DNA of 51,965 bases from Bacteroidales bacterium. Lineage in GTDB: Bacteria; Bacteroidota; Bacteroidia; Bacteroidales; UBA10428. The first letter of the stretch is position 1, and every line of letters starts with the position of its first letter. The stretch lies in assembly GCA_016931575.1 (NCBI GenBank), contig JAFGEO010000131.1:1-51965 (forward strand). Reading direction: 5' to 3'. Below are positions 9,828 to 18,148 of the stretch, piece after piece. The translations under genes were made by a program, and so were the position numbers. The notes beneath the pieces are model-generated. The model was not told the DNA's origin and searched no databases. It was given only the letters and a program-made list of their open reading frames with translations.

Positions 9828-10130
9828 ATGAAATTTAGGGCATTCATACTCGTTTCAATCCTTACTTTAACCGGGATACAGGCTCTGGCCAACGATAATT
9901 CGTTAAGAATATATCCCAATCCGGTTGTAGATGAGACGATAAGCATTGAGTCTGAGCAAGAATTTCAGAAGATCGAGATACTGAGTATTGTTGGTCATGT
10001 TGTACAGTCAGAAGAGCCGGAACCGTCGAATAGCGTGCGACTGAAGGTAAATTTACAACCAGGAGTCTATCTGATTCGAATAACATTTTCCGACAAGACC
10101 ATGAATACAAAACGTATTAGGGTTAATTAA
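9828..10130 (+). CDS. Small protein consisting of a signal peptide and a T9SS type A sorting domain only
   Basis: The 100-residue product has a signal peptide (1-21, ending GIQALA) and then almost immediately the sorting-domain start LRIYPNPVVDE (25-35). It has the usual pattern of that domain: KIEILSIVGHVV in the middle, LQPGVYLIRI (about 74-83), and a basic end KRIRVN. There is no cargo domain. It is free-standing, on the opposite strand to its neighbours, with its own terminator. What it does is unknown; possibilities are a decoy or regulator of the T9SS, a small surface protein, or the surviving tail of a larger gene. The intact signal peptide argues against a simple remnant. Confidence 0.8.
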   Translation: MKFRAFILVSILTLTGIQALANDNSLRIYPNPVVDETISIESEQEFQKIEILSIVGHVVQSEEPEPSNSVRLKVNLQPGVYLIRITFSDKTMNTKRIRVN

Positions 10131-10150
10131 GTCAAGTGGTTAGGGTTAGT

Positions 10151-10182
10151 AAAAAAAAGGGGCTGTTTCGGCCCCTTTTTTT
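10151..10182 (+). terminator. Bidirectional rho-independent terminator
   Basis: A8 (10151-10158), GGGGC (10159-10163), loop TGTTTCG, GCCCC (10171-10175), T7 (10176-10182). It ends the mini-CTD gene 21 bp upstream. Because it has T-runs in both directions, it can also stop transcripts coming from ald on the minus strand. Confidence 0.85.
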
Positions 10183-10333
10183 CTGTCACGCAATTCGATT
10201 TTAAAGGATCAATTGTATAATCCGGGGATTTGATGTTTCCCGTATTCGTTTAAACCCTTAAAACCGTTTAGAATTTCAAGAGTTTATTCCGCATAGAATT
10301 TCCAGCCTTCCCCACTTTATGGGATTGAACCTT

Positions 10334-11557
10334 TCAGAATGCTGCCATCAGCAGTTCGATATCCTTGGAAGGGATTCCGAAGCGGTTTCCGATAAGCTCA
10401 TTGGTCAGGATTCCCCGGTAAATATAAACTCCGTTTCTCACTCCGTTCTGATCCTTCAGGAAGGGTTTCATTCCTCCAGTGGTACCGACTTCGAGGACAA
10501 TTGGGGAGATGATATTACTCAGTGCGATGGAGGCGGTCCTGGCTACCCGGGAAGGCACATTGGGCACACTATAATGAATGACATCATGCTTGGTATAGGT
10601 AGGCTCTTTCAGTGTCCGGCACTCAGAGGTTTCGATACATCCTCCCTGATCTACGTTCAGGTCGATAATAATGGATCCCCTTTTCATATCCCGCACCATT
10701 TCTTCAGTAACGAAAAACCGGGGTCCCTGATCCTGTAAAGACACAGCTCCAATCAGTACATCAGCTGATTTGAGTGTCCGCATTAACACCTGTGGATGAA
10801 ATATGGAAGTATGCAAACGCATGCCCAGGTTGCGTTGCAATTCATCCAGGCGCTGAACAGAAGTGTCAAAGACCTTAACAAAAGCGCCCATGCCGATAGC
10901 AGCACGGGCAGCATATTCGGCAGCTGTTCCTGCGCCGATGATTACTACCTCGGTAGGGGTTATTCCGGAAATCCCTCCCAGAATGATGCCTTTCCCTCCC
11001 GATTGATTACTTAAAAGTTCTGCGGCAATCATTATGGCAGCATTCCCTGAGATGGCACTCATAGATTTTAGGACAGGAAAACTGCCGAAACCGTCTTTTA
11101 GGTATTCGTAGGCAATGGCAGTAACCTTCTTAGCCATAAGCCCGCGAATATATTCCTGACTCTGCTGGCTTAAGTGCAGGGAAGAAAAAACCACCTGATT
11201 CGTTTTTAGAAGCTGGATTTCTTCTTCAGTCAATGGAGCTACTTTAAGAATCACCTCTGATTCGAAAACTTTTTTCCTCGACTCCTCAATGAAAGCACCA
11301 TGTTCAGAATAGTCCTTGTCGGTGTAGTGTGCGGCGTCACCGGCTTTGGTCTCAACAACTACTTCGTGCCCGTTATCCACCAGCACTTCCACCGCCTCCG
11401 GGGTAAGGGAAATGCGCCGTTCGCTGCCGGGATCTTCTTTGGGCATCCCAATGACCAGCTTCTTGTGTTTTTTTCCGATTTCGAGCATTTCCTCCTGTGG
11501 CATTAAACCCGTATACATCAAGGGCGAGGAGGATGTTTCAGGCTTCTGATCAACCAT
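10334..11557 (-). CDS. ald: Alanine dehydrogenase
   Basis: NAD-dependent interconversion of L-alanine and pyruvate plus ammonia; AlaDh/pyridine-nucleotide transhydrogenase family. Seen in 407 residues: the N-terminal signature IGMPKEDPGSERRISLTPEAV (split by family positions as Arg and Lys pyruvate contacts), the conserved LKVAPLTEEE and SSLHLS segments that carry the catalytic Lys and His, the Rossmann motif IIGAGTAAEYAARAA, and IIDLNVDQGGCIETS with the catalytic Asp. It has about 25 extra N-terminal residues compared with classical enzymes of about 370, as is usual in Bacteroidota. It is downstream of tsaE on the same strand with a 224-bp gap; a TATTCTTTG box just upstream (about 11578-11586 on the complement) may be its own promoter. 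Confidence 0.88.
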   Translation of the reverse strand: MVDQKPETSSSPLMYTGLMPQEEMLEIGKKHKKLVIGMPKEDPGSERRISLTPEAVEVLVDNGHEVVVETKAGDAAHYTDKDYSEHGAFIEESRKKVFESEVILKVAPLTEEEIQLLKTNQVVFSSLHLSQQSQEYIRGLMAKKVTAIAYEYLKDGFGSFPVLKSMSAISGNAAIMIAAELLSNQSGGKGIILGGISGITPTEVVIIGAGTAAEYAARAAIGMGAFVKVFDTSVQRLDELQRNLGMRLHTSIFHPQVLMRTLKSADVLIGAVSLQDQGPRFFVTEEMVRDMKRGSIIIDLNVDQGGCIETSECRTLKEPTYTKHDVIHYSVPNVPSRVARTASIALSNIISPIVLEVGTTGGMKPFLKDQNGVRNGVYIYRGILTNELIGNRFGIPSKDIELLMAAF

Positions 11558-11615
11558 AGCAATCCAGGATTATCTCAAAGAATAACCCAAAATTAAGAAA
11601 AAACACCGGAAATAA

Positions 11616-11801
11616 AAGCACTGTTTGCTAACAGGGAAAAGGCGCCGGAAGGTTGAGCAGAATACCTGCAGGAAAGCTCCTGCAGATAAATCCTTCATTC
11701 AGTTAGCTGCCTTATTCCAGGACATTGGTAATGTCCGCTATCAGGAGATCATGGATAGCCTGAAGAAAAAGAATACAATACTCAAAGCCAAAAGCTTATA
11801 A
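11616..11801 (+). other. Possible small ORF or gene remnant between ald and tsaE
   Basis: After a TAA at 11613-11615 one plus-strand frame stays open to the TAA at 11799-11801 (61 codons). It encodes a plausible helical tail, for example FIQLAALFQDIGNVRYQEIM, then a basic end KAKSL. There is no ATG before the last third, only a TTG at 11625, and the last 20 bases are antisense to the end of tsaE. An 8-bp perfect hairpin, CTGCAGGA-AAGC-TCCTGCAG (11666-11685), lies inside it. It may be the end of a lost gene or chance. Confidence 0.2.
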
Positions 11802-12204
11802 CTCTCGAATTATCATCATCTACATCAATGCTTACCTTCATAAAATCTTCCGGGATAAGGCCTTCAGCCTTCTCGGGCCACTCGATAAAACAGAAAGCAT
11901 CCTGCTCGCAATAGTCGTAGAATCCGATATCAAGCAGTTCCGAGGCTTCCTTGATCCGGTAAAAATCGAAATGGAAGATAGGCTCTCCATCCGCATCGGC
12001 ATACTCATTAATGATGGCAAAGGTTGGACTGCTAACCAGATCGTCGGTGCCAAGGGCTGCGCATAAGGCAGTGATGAAGGTTGTCTTTCCGGCACCCATT
12101 TCACCATAAAAGGCAAATTTCTTGTTCCCGGAGCTAAAATCCAGGAACTGGGCTACCGCTTCTTCAATCTCATCCAACTGAAATACTAGTTTGATCTCTT
12201 CCAT
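11782..12204 (-). CDS. tsaE: tRNA threonylcarbamoyladenosine biosynthesis ATPase TsaE
   Basis: Cytoplasmic P-loop ATPase that works with TsaB and TsaD in making the t6A base at tRNA position 37. The 140-residue length is normal. Seen: Walker A GEMGAGKTTF (about 35-44), the family signature VSSPTFAIINEY (about 57-68), FHFDFYRI (about 77-84), and FIEWPEKAEGLIPED (about 106-120). It starts 4 bp after the porX stop codon, so it is translated from the porW-porX transcript. Confidence 0.95.
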   Translation of the reverse strand: MEEIKLVFQLDEIEEAVAQFLDFSSGNKKFAFYGEMGAGKTTFITALCAALGTDDLVSSPTFAIINEYADADGEPIFHFDFYRIKEASELLDIGFYDYCEQDAFCFIEWPEKAEGLIPEDFMKVSIDVDDDNSRVISFWL

Positions 12205-12208
12205 AGGT

Positions 12209-13771
12209 TCAGATTAAATCACGTGGGGTAAGACAAATAATCGGAAGCATCATTTCTTCCATAGACACCCCTCCGTGCTGATAGGTATTTGTGTAGTACT
12301 TCACGTAATGGTTGTAATTATTCGGATAGGCAAGGAAATCGTTCTTAAGCGCAAAAATATACCTGGAACTTACGGAACTTTTAGGCAGCTGAGCTCTCTC
12401 AGGATTGGTAATTTCAAATACTTCCTTTGGGTTATAGGACAGATTCTTCCCCAATTTATACCGTAGGTTTTTAGAGGTTGTCCTGTCCCCGACCACCTTC
12501 ACCGGATGACTCACCCGAATGGTGCCATGATCTGTAGTGACAACAATTTTTACGCGGTTCCGGGCCAGTTCACGGAAAAGGTCTATCATTTGGGAATGCT
12601 GAAACCAGGATAATGTGAGCGAGCGATAGGCAGAATCCGTTGATGCAAGTTCCCGGACCATCTCGGTATCCGTATTGGCATGGGAGAGCATATCGACGAA
12701 ATTGTAGACGAGTACAATCAGATCGTTTTGCATTACCCCGTTTAGGTTTTCAATCAGTTTTGAACAATTCCTGTTGCTGAAGATTTTCTCATAATACAGC
12801 CTGGATTTAAGTCCATTTCGCTGAAGTTGTTCCAGCAGCAGTTCCTTTTCAAATTCATTCTTGTTCCCCTCATCGTCGTCGTTGAGCCAGTATTCAGGGT
12901 ACATTTTCTGGATAGAAGCCGGCATGAGCCCGGAGAAGATTGCATTCCTTGCATACTGTGTAGAAGTGGGCAGGATACTACAATACAGTTCTTCGGTTTG
13001 TGTCTGGTAATACTGATTAATAATAGGCTGCATCCTTCGCCATTGATCAAAACGCATATTATCGATCAGCAGAAAAACCACCTTTTCCGAATTCCGTAAC
13101 CGGGGGAAAACATAGTTTTTCATTATTGAAGGAGATAACACCGGTTTATTGGTCTCTGAAGGGTCTACCCATCTCAGGTAGCGGTTTCGGACAAACTTCC
13201 CGAATTCAGACTCCGCCTCATTTTTTTGCATCTGCAGGACTTCGCTCATACCGGTGTCTGATGAGGTGTCGAGTTCCAGCTCCCAATGGAGGAGCCTTTT
13301 GTATATCTCTACCCAGTCATCGAAACCGGAAGCAGAAGCCATTTGCATGGATAAGTTGCTGAATTCGGCCTGGTAATCTGAGGTTGTTTTGCTGGTAATC
13401 AGCTTCCTGGTATCAATATTCTTTTTAATAGAAAGCAGGATCTGTTTTGGATTGACGGGTTTGATCAGGTAATCGGCTATTCTGGATCCTATTGCAGCAT
13501 CCATAATGTCTTCTTCCTCTGATTTTGTGATCATCACCACCGGGGTATTCGGCCGGATAAGCAGGATCTTCTGAAGAGTTTCCAGGCCGCTGAGGCCCGG
13601 CATATTTTCATCCAGGAAAATCAGGTCGAAATCCTCCTTCTCCACCAATTCAATGGCATCGCTCCCGTTACTGGCCGTTGAAAGTACATATCCCTTCCCT
13701 TCCAGGAAAATAATATGTGGCCTCAGCAAATCAATCTCATCATCTACCCAGAGTATTTTAGTTTTCCTCAT
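12209..13771 (-). CDS. porX: T9SS response regulator PorX (receiver plus PglZ domain)
   Basis: Cytoplasmic regulator of type IX secretion; in Porphyromonas PorX works with the kinase PorY and a sigma factor. Start taken at the ATG giving MRKTKILWVDDE; an upstream in-frame TTG is less likely. 520 residues: receiver domain (1-120) with acidic pocket VDDE, phospho-acceptor Asp54 in FLDENMPGLSG and conserved Lys in YLIKPVNP; a helical linker; then a PglZ domain of the alkaline-phosphatase superfamily (about 200-515) with FLLIDNMRFDQW, LPTSTQYARNAIFSG and TTDHGTIRV carrying the metal ligands. No DNA-binding domain is present. The order porW-porX-tsaE with tight spacing indicates one operon; porW ends 35 bp upstream. 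Confidence 0.95.
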   Translation of the reverse strand: MRKTKILWVDDEIDLLRPHIIFLEGKGYVLSTASNGSDAIELVEKEDFDLIFLDENMPGLSGLETLQKILLIRPNTPVVMITKSEEEDIMDAAIGSRIADYLIKPVNPKQILLSIKKNIDTRKLITSKTTSDYQAEFSNLSMQMASASGFDDWVEIYKRLLHWELELDTSSDTGMSEVLQMQKNEAESEFGKFVRNRYLRWVDPSETNKPVLSPSIMKNYVFPRLRNSEKVVFLLIDNMRFDQWRRMQPIINQYYQTQTEELYCSILPTSTQYARNAIFSGLMPASIQKMYPEYWLNDDDEGNKNEFEKELLLEQLQRNGLKSRLYYEKIFSNRNCSKLIENLNGVMQNDLIVLVYNFVDMLSHANTDTEMVRELASTDSAYRSLTLSWFQHSQMIDLFRELARNRVKIVVTTDHGTIRVSHPVKVVGDRTTSKNLRYKLGKNLSYNPKEVFEITNPERAQLPKSSVSSRYIFALKNDFLAYPNNYNHYVKYYTNTYQHGGVSMEEMMLPIICLTPRDLI

Positions 13772-13806
13772 GCTGCTAGTTTCTGTTTCCGCGAAAAAGA
13801 CCAAGC

Positions 13807-16452
13807 CTAGTAATTCTCCTTATAGAAAAGTGTATACTCCTCAAGCTTTTTAGTCTCATTCAATTTATTGAAGTTGGTTCGGGAGATAATTACCGGAACC
13901 ACCTCCCGCTTCTCAACATCCTTGAATATACTCTGATCGGTTTGTATGTGCTCCATATAAGCCCGGGCATCAGCAGCGGTAGGGAATCCCTGAATCACAC
14001 ACATAGATTTGGGCCCATCGACACCAACCCGCTTTACTTCCAGTTTCTCCTTATCGTAATTGTCAAGGTTGAAATTTACAATATTAAAAATCAATTGGTT
14101 AAAATTGATGGCATTGGGAACGACATAGGCAAAGAAATGCGTTTCGTTATCGGATTTGACATAAATCTCTTTGGCCACCCGCAGACTCTGCTGAACTACC
14201 ACCTCCGGAGAAGCATTTTCCATGTAATCGATCATAGATTGAGCATTGTCAGCGATTTCGGTACCGGGATAGCGTGCGATAAATTTCTTCAGATCACCCA
14301 GGAAGGTAAGGGTATCCTTTTGGAAACCCGTGGAAACCGTATACATGAAATCAATTTTTGGAAACAATTCGTGTTTCGGATGGTCCTTCATCAGTATTTC
14401 TGCACGGGGGATGACCCTGGTATAGTTCCGGGCATTAAAAAGTGTCCTTACTCCCTCATATTCAGCCAGCATCTTCTTTTCTTCCTCTTTTATTTCCCTG
14501 ATATAGTTTGGGTTGGTCATTAGCATGGCGAAACTGCTGGTGGGGAATTCCGTGATGATCTTTTGCTGATACTTTCCAACACGCTCAATGTCCTTCATTT
14601 CTTTGGCGATGGTATGCAGTTGATAATAAACCTGCAAACGGTTCTTGAAAAGCGGGAACCGCGACAGCAGTTCTTCATAGACTTTAATAGCTTCCGAATA
14701 GTCTTTCAGCTCGTTTCCATAGACTTCACCCATGATGAACAGCCCATTCTTAATTCGTTCGTTCGATTCGGCCCTGGCTGAATCCGTAAAAGGTATATGT
14801 TGAAGGTAGAATGCTTTGTTATATTTATCCTTGACGACTGCAGCACCCTGAGAGGCTTCCTCAGCTGCCGGGGTATCATCAGCAAGCTCAGTTTGTTCAT
14901 CGAAACCAGCGGTGCTTTTATTCTTCCTTCTCCAGTTATCTTCCAGTTTCCGGTTGCCCCATTCCTGAATAAACTCCTTTTTCCCAAGGCTCTTGGCGGT
15001 AGGGTTGTAGAAGTACCAATTTCCTCCCTGATCCAGCTGATTTATCGTATTTTCAAGGGCCATGTTTTCCAGGCGTTCCTGGGCAAGTTGCTGTTCCCGT
15101 TCCCTTTGTTCCTGTTCTATCCTGCGCTCCTTCTCAATGATTTTTTCTATCAGCGCGTTAAGCTCTTCTTCCGGAAGGGTTGAAAGAACAAGCACACTAT
15201 CTTCAAATTGCACCGTATTGTAGCTTTCCACCAACCTGTTAAGGCTGACCGCTTTGGTATGTATTTCCTGGTAGTTGGGATATTCTTCATTAATTACTGA
15301 AACAGCACTGTCATAGTAGGCTTGTGCAAGGATGTAATCGGGTTCCTCATAGTAGATGTCGGCCAGGGTCAATGCCGTCTTGGCTTTCTGCCGGTTATTG
15401 TCGGTACCTTTCTCCATGGAAAGCAGGTAGTTTTCCAGGGCATTTTTTCTATCACCATCCGCGGCAAACAGGTTACCAAGGGCATAGTAGATCTGGTCCT
15501 GGTACTCAATGTTTTTATCATCCCGCAGCATTTTGCGCAAAGTCTTTTCAATATCCTTCCGGGATCCCGTACCGCTCCGGTAGGTCAGAGCCTGATTGAT
15601 TTTTGCATTAAATGTCATGGTATAGGGCGGGTTCATCTGAATGACCTTCCCATAATACTCACTGGCCTGGGCATTATCTCCAATCTCGGTGAAAACCTGG
15701 GCCAGCAGGTAGGTATATCTGATCCGGAGCCTTTTATTCCCGGTAAAGTCAATGGCAGATTTCAGGTATTCCACCGATTCAGCGTATTTATTCTGTTTCA
15801 GCAACAAATCCGCCATGGATGCTGCGAGTTCGCCTCTCAGACTTTTGGGGAACTCAATTGTCTTTGTCAGCGACTGCAGGCTTTCCATCGCCTCGCGGTA
15901 CCTGCCATCTTCAATCGACATTCTGGCAAGCCATATGCGGGCCTCAAACACTGTTTCCTCTTCAGGGAAACTGGAGATAATAAAGTTGAAAGTCTGCCTG
16001 GCTTTTGATAATTCCGACCTGTAGAAATGTGCTTTCCCCATCAGGAGGTAAGCATCGTCAACATATTTGTTGTATTCCCGCTTATTGTAAAACGCCTTTT
16101 GCTTTAGAGATAGTTCCTTGTCAGGTTTAATCGCTGGCTTCACAGTGAGCGAATGCATGGAAATGAGCTTGGTGGATTTTTTGATGGTCCGGTCCATTTC
16201 CGGGGCAATAGCTGTCAGGGCATCTTCATTATCGTAAAGGAAGACCGGCAGCATCTGTGTCAGATCGTCATCATAATTATCAATCAGCTTGTTGATTCCG
16301 CTTTTATAGCTCTCCTTCCCGTTAAACATGATGTTGTACCTGGAGGTCAGGTTATGATAAAACCGGGTTGTTGCTGTATTTTTCTTGGTAGAACAGGCAA
16401 CAGCTGTCAGAAAAACAGCAGCTATGAAGAAATATTTAACAATTCTGTGCAC
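13807..16452 (-). CDS. porW: T9SS outer-membrane lipoprotein PorW/SprE (TPR protein)
   Basis: Periplasm-facing lipoprotein needed for type IX secretion; SprE in gliding flavobacteria. The 881-residue product begins at a GTG codon, and no in-frame ATG exists before an upstream TAA. Seen: lipobox with Cys20 (FLTAVAC), the family opening FYHNLTSRYNIMFNGKESY, and a long array of tetratricopeptide-like helices (about 110-420, for example DDAYLLMGKAHFYRSELSKA and YALGNLFAADGDRKNALENY). An E/R/Q-rich coiled coil follows (about 430-470), then further TPRs (about 570-740) and a C-terminal alpha/beta part with SPOR-like spacing (about 790-870). It is followed directly by porX, which supports a shared regulatory role. 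Confidence 0.92.
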   Translation of the reverse strand: MHRIVKYFFIAAVFLTAVACSTKKNTATTRFYHNLTSRYNIMFNGKESYKSGINKLIDNYDDDLTQMLPVFLYDNEDALTAIAPEMDRTIKKSTKLISMHSLTVKPAIKPDKELSLKQKAFYNKREYNKYVDDAYLLMGKAHFYRSELSKARQTFNFIISSFPEEETVFEARIWLARMSIEDGRYREAMESLQSLTKTIEFPKSLRGELAASMADLLLKQNKYAESVEYLKSAIDFTGNKRLRIRYTYLLAQVFTEIGDNAQASEYYGKVIQMNPPYTMTFNAKINQALTYRSGTGSRKDIEKTLRKMLRDDKNIEYQDQIYYALGNLFAADGDRKNALENYLLSMEKGTDNNRQKAKTALTLADIYYEEPDYILAQAYYDSAVSVINEEYPNYQEIHTKAVSLNRLVESYNTVQFEDSVLVLSTLPEEELNALIEKIIEKERRIEQEQREREQQLAQERLENMALENTINQLDQGGNWYFYNPTAKSLGKKEFIQEWGNRKLEDNWRRKNKSTAGFDEQTELADDTPAAEEASQGAAVVKDKYNKAFYLQHIPFTDSARAESNERIKNGLFIMGEVYGNELKDYSEAIKVYEELLSRFPLFKNRLQVYYQLHTIAKEMKDIERVGKYQQKIITEFPTSSFAMLMTNPNYIREIKEEEKKMLAEYEGVRTLFNARNYTRVIPRAEILMKDHPKHELFPKIDFMYTVSTGFQKDTLTFLGDLKKFIARYPGTEIADNAQSMIDYMENASPEVVVQQSLRVAKEIYVKSDNETHFFAYVVPNAINFNQLIFNIVNFNLDNYDKEKLEVKRVGVDGPKSMCVIQGFPTAADARAYMEHIQTDQSIFKDVEKREVVPVIISRTNFNKLNETKKLEEYTLFYKENY

Positions 16453-16719
16453 GTAAAAAAAGACTCTGGTTTAATAAGATATAACTGGAAATCGGCCAGT
16501 ATATTTTATGCAATCACGATTCCGGCACTAATTTAATTGAGGAAGAGCAAACTTTCATTAAAAATCCGGAATTATTATCCCTATGAACCTTTCCGGAACT
16601 TTAGTCCTAAAAATATTCTGAAAGAGCGCACAAAATCAGGAAACTTGTTCTCCATCCGGATGATATTACAGGTCAGGGATCCTTATAGCCCCGGCTTTCT
16701 GCAGGCCAACAGGATGGCC
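16453..16719. other. Intergenic region between porW and the Nfu-like gene
   Basis: This 267-bp region has no supportable gene on either strand. It holds two copies of TCCGGAA about 37 bp apart (near 16566 and 16602) and a weak GGCC hairpin just after the Nfu stop codon. The porW promoter should be here, but no clear TAnnTTTG box was found. Confidence 0.4.
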
Positions 16720-16971
16720 TTACTCATTCAGTGCTATCAGCTCTTTAATATCCGGAACCTCACTCCGTATGGCATGTTCGATCCCTGCCCGTAAGGTTTG
16801 TTCGCTAAAGGGGCACCCGTAACAGGCTCCCTGGAGCCGAACCTTAACCGTCAGATCGTCAGTTACTTCAACCAAGGTGACATCACCTCCGTCGGAGATG
16901 AGGTATGGACGGACCGATTCGATGGCGTGGATAATTTTATCAAGTACTTCCTGGCTAACTTTATTTCCCAT
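16720..16971 (-). CDS. NifU C-terminal-like iron-sulfur scaffold (Nfu family)
   Basis: Single-domain 83-residue protein that transiently holds an Fe-S cluster and passes it to target proteins. Seen: VRPYLISDGGDVTLVEV (about 20-36) and the cluster-binding CxxC in LQGACYGCPFSEQTLRAGIE (Cys50 and Cys53). The length matches a stand-alone Nfu domain with no added targeting part. It sits 27 bp after mrp on the same strand; the pair form an Fe-S assembly operon. Confidence 0.93.
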   Translation of the reverse strand: MGNKVSQEVLDKIIHAIESVRPYLISDGGDVTLVEVTDDLTVKVRLQGACYGCPFSEQTLRAGIEHAIRSEVPDIKELIALNE

Positions 16972-16998
16972 GATGTTTACAAATTAACAATCAACAAA

Positions 16999-18099
16999 TT
17001 ATCTGTGGGTTATTTTCACCTTTTTTGTTGGTCCCAGATCAGCGTTCCGCCGGATAATTTCCAGTCTGAGGGCTTCGGCGACCTTCTTATAAATCCCGCT
17101 TACCTTCTCCTTTCTGCTGACAACGGGCTCCCCTTCATCCCCGCCTTCACGGATACTCTGAACAATGGGGATCTGGCCCAGCAGAGGAAGTCCCAACTCC
17201 TTTGCCAGGTTCGCACATCCATCCTTGCCGAAGATATAATATTTATTATCAGGTAGTTCATCAGGTGTAAACCACGCCATATTTTCAATGAGTCCCAGTA
17301 CAGGAACATTAATGTTATCATTCTGAAACATGTTGATCCCCTTGATGGCATCTGCCAGGGCAACAGGTTGAGGGGTACTTACAATTACGGCTCCGGTAAC
17401 CGATACAGTTTGTACCAGGGTAAGGTGAATATCGCTCGTGCCGGGAGGAAGATCCACAAAAAGGTAATCGATTTCTCCCCATTCAGCATCCGTGATCAAC
17501 TGTTTAAGGGCATTTGAAGCCATTGGTCCCCTCCACACAGTAGCATCATTTTTGCTGACAAAAAACCCTATGGATAACATCTTTATGCCGTGGCGTTCCA
17601 CCGGTAGCAGTTTATCTTTGCCGTTTATCTTCTGCACTTCCGGCCGGGCATCTTCAACGCCCATCATTTTGGGAATGGAAGGTCCGAAAATATCAGCGTC
17701 AATAAGACCTACTTTTGCTCCGATACCAGCAAATGCAATCGCCAGGTTGGTTGCGACCGTAGATTTTCCGACGCCACCCTTTCCGGATGCAATGGCTATA
17801 ATATTTTTAACCGAGGAGAGCGGAGCTTCTTCCTTCACCGGGACAACGGGCTTCATGGTGGTTTGCAGTTCGATTTTGACCTCCATGCCGGGAAATGTGT
17901 CCTGAATAATCTGCTCACAGGCCTTCTTCAGGGATGCTTTTAAGGGATCGTTTATGCTGGTGAACTGGAGATCGAAACTAAGAGATGATCCTTTGATCCG
18001 GATATTCCGAACCATATTCATACTAATAATATCCTTCCCGGACGAGGGATGAACAATCACCTCTAATGCTTTGATAATCTGACTTTCATTAATTTTCAT
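16999..18099 (-). CDS. mrp: Mrp/NBP35-family ATP-binding iron-sulfur carrier
   Basis: P-loop ATPase that carries Fe-S clusters. 366 residues: an N-terminal MIP18/DUF59 domain (about 5-80), then the deviant Walker A ASGKGGVGKSTVATNLA (104-120), a switch region LIDADIFGPSIPKMMG, VWRGPMASNALKQL and VDLPPGTSDIHLTL. The usual C-terminal CxxC is replaced by the segment MAWFTPDELPDNKYY, with one Cys shortly after (KDGCANLA). I recall the same form in other Bacteroidota, so it is probably a lineage form, not a defect. A -7 box TATATTTG lies 29 bp upstream, and an Nfu-like gene follows. Confidence 0.93.
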   Translation of the reverse strand: MKINESQIIKALEVIVHPSSGKDIISMNMVRNIRIKGSSLSFDLQFTSINDPLKASLKKACEQIIQDTFPGMEVKIELQTTMKPVVPVKEEAPLSSVKNIIAIASGKGGVGKSTVATNLAIAFAGIGAKVGLIDADIFGPSIPKMMGVEDARPEVQKINGKDKLLPVERHGIKMLSIGFFVSKNDATVWRGPMASNALKQLITDAEWGEIDYLFVDLPPGTSDIHLTLVQTVSVTGAVIVSTPQPVALADAIKGINMFQNDNINVPVLGLIENMAWFTPDELPDNKYYIFGKDGCANLAKELGLPLLGQIPIVQSIREGGDEGEPVVSRKEKVSGIYKKVAEALRLEIIRRNADLGPTKKVKITHR

Positions 18100-18128
18100 A
18101 CCTTCAGAAACTTTCGAAATAAAGCTTA

Positions 18129-18136
18129 CAAATATA
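18129..18136 (-). promoter_or_regulatory. -7 box of the mrp-nfu promoter
   Basis: The complement reads TATATTTG, a full match to the Bacteroidota -7 consensus TAnnTTTG, ending 29 bp before the mrp start codon. No good -33 TTTG is visible; the upstream sequence is AT-rich. Confidence 0.55.
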
Positions 18137-18148
18137 CGTATTTTTTAT

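Noticed and set aside
9695-9946. Minus-strand frame overlapping the start of the mini-CTD gene
   Set aside because: It is a hydrophobic string from AT-rich intergenic sequence and overlaps the signal peptide of a convincing gene.
13772-13804. Longer porX start at TTG
   Set aside because: The ATG at 13771 begins right at the receiver domain; the extra 11 residues are not conserved-looking.
15322-16008. Long plus-strand reading frame of 228 codons
   Set aside because: It is antisense to porW, which has a lipobox and family motifs; the plus-strand product has no recognisable features.
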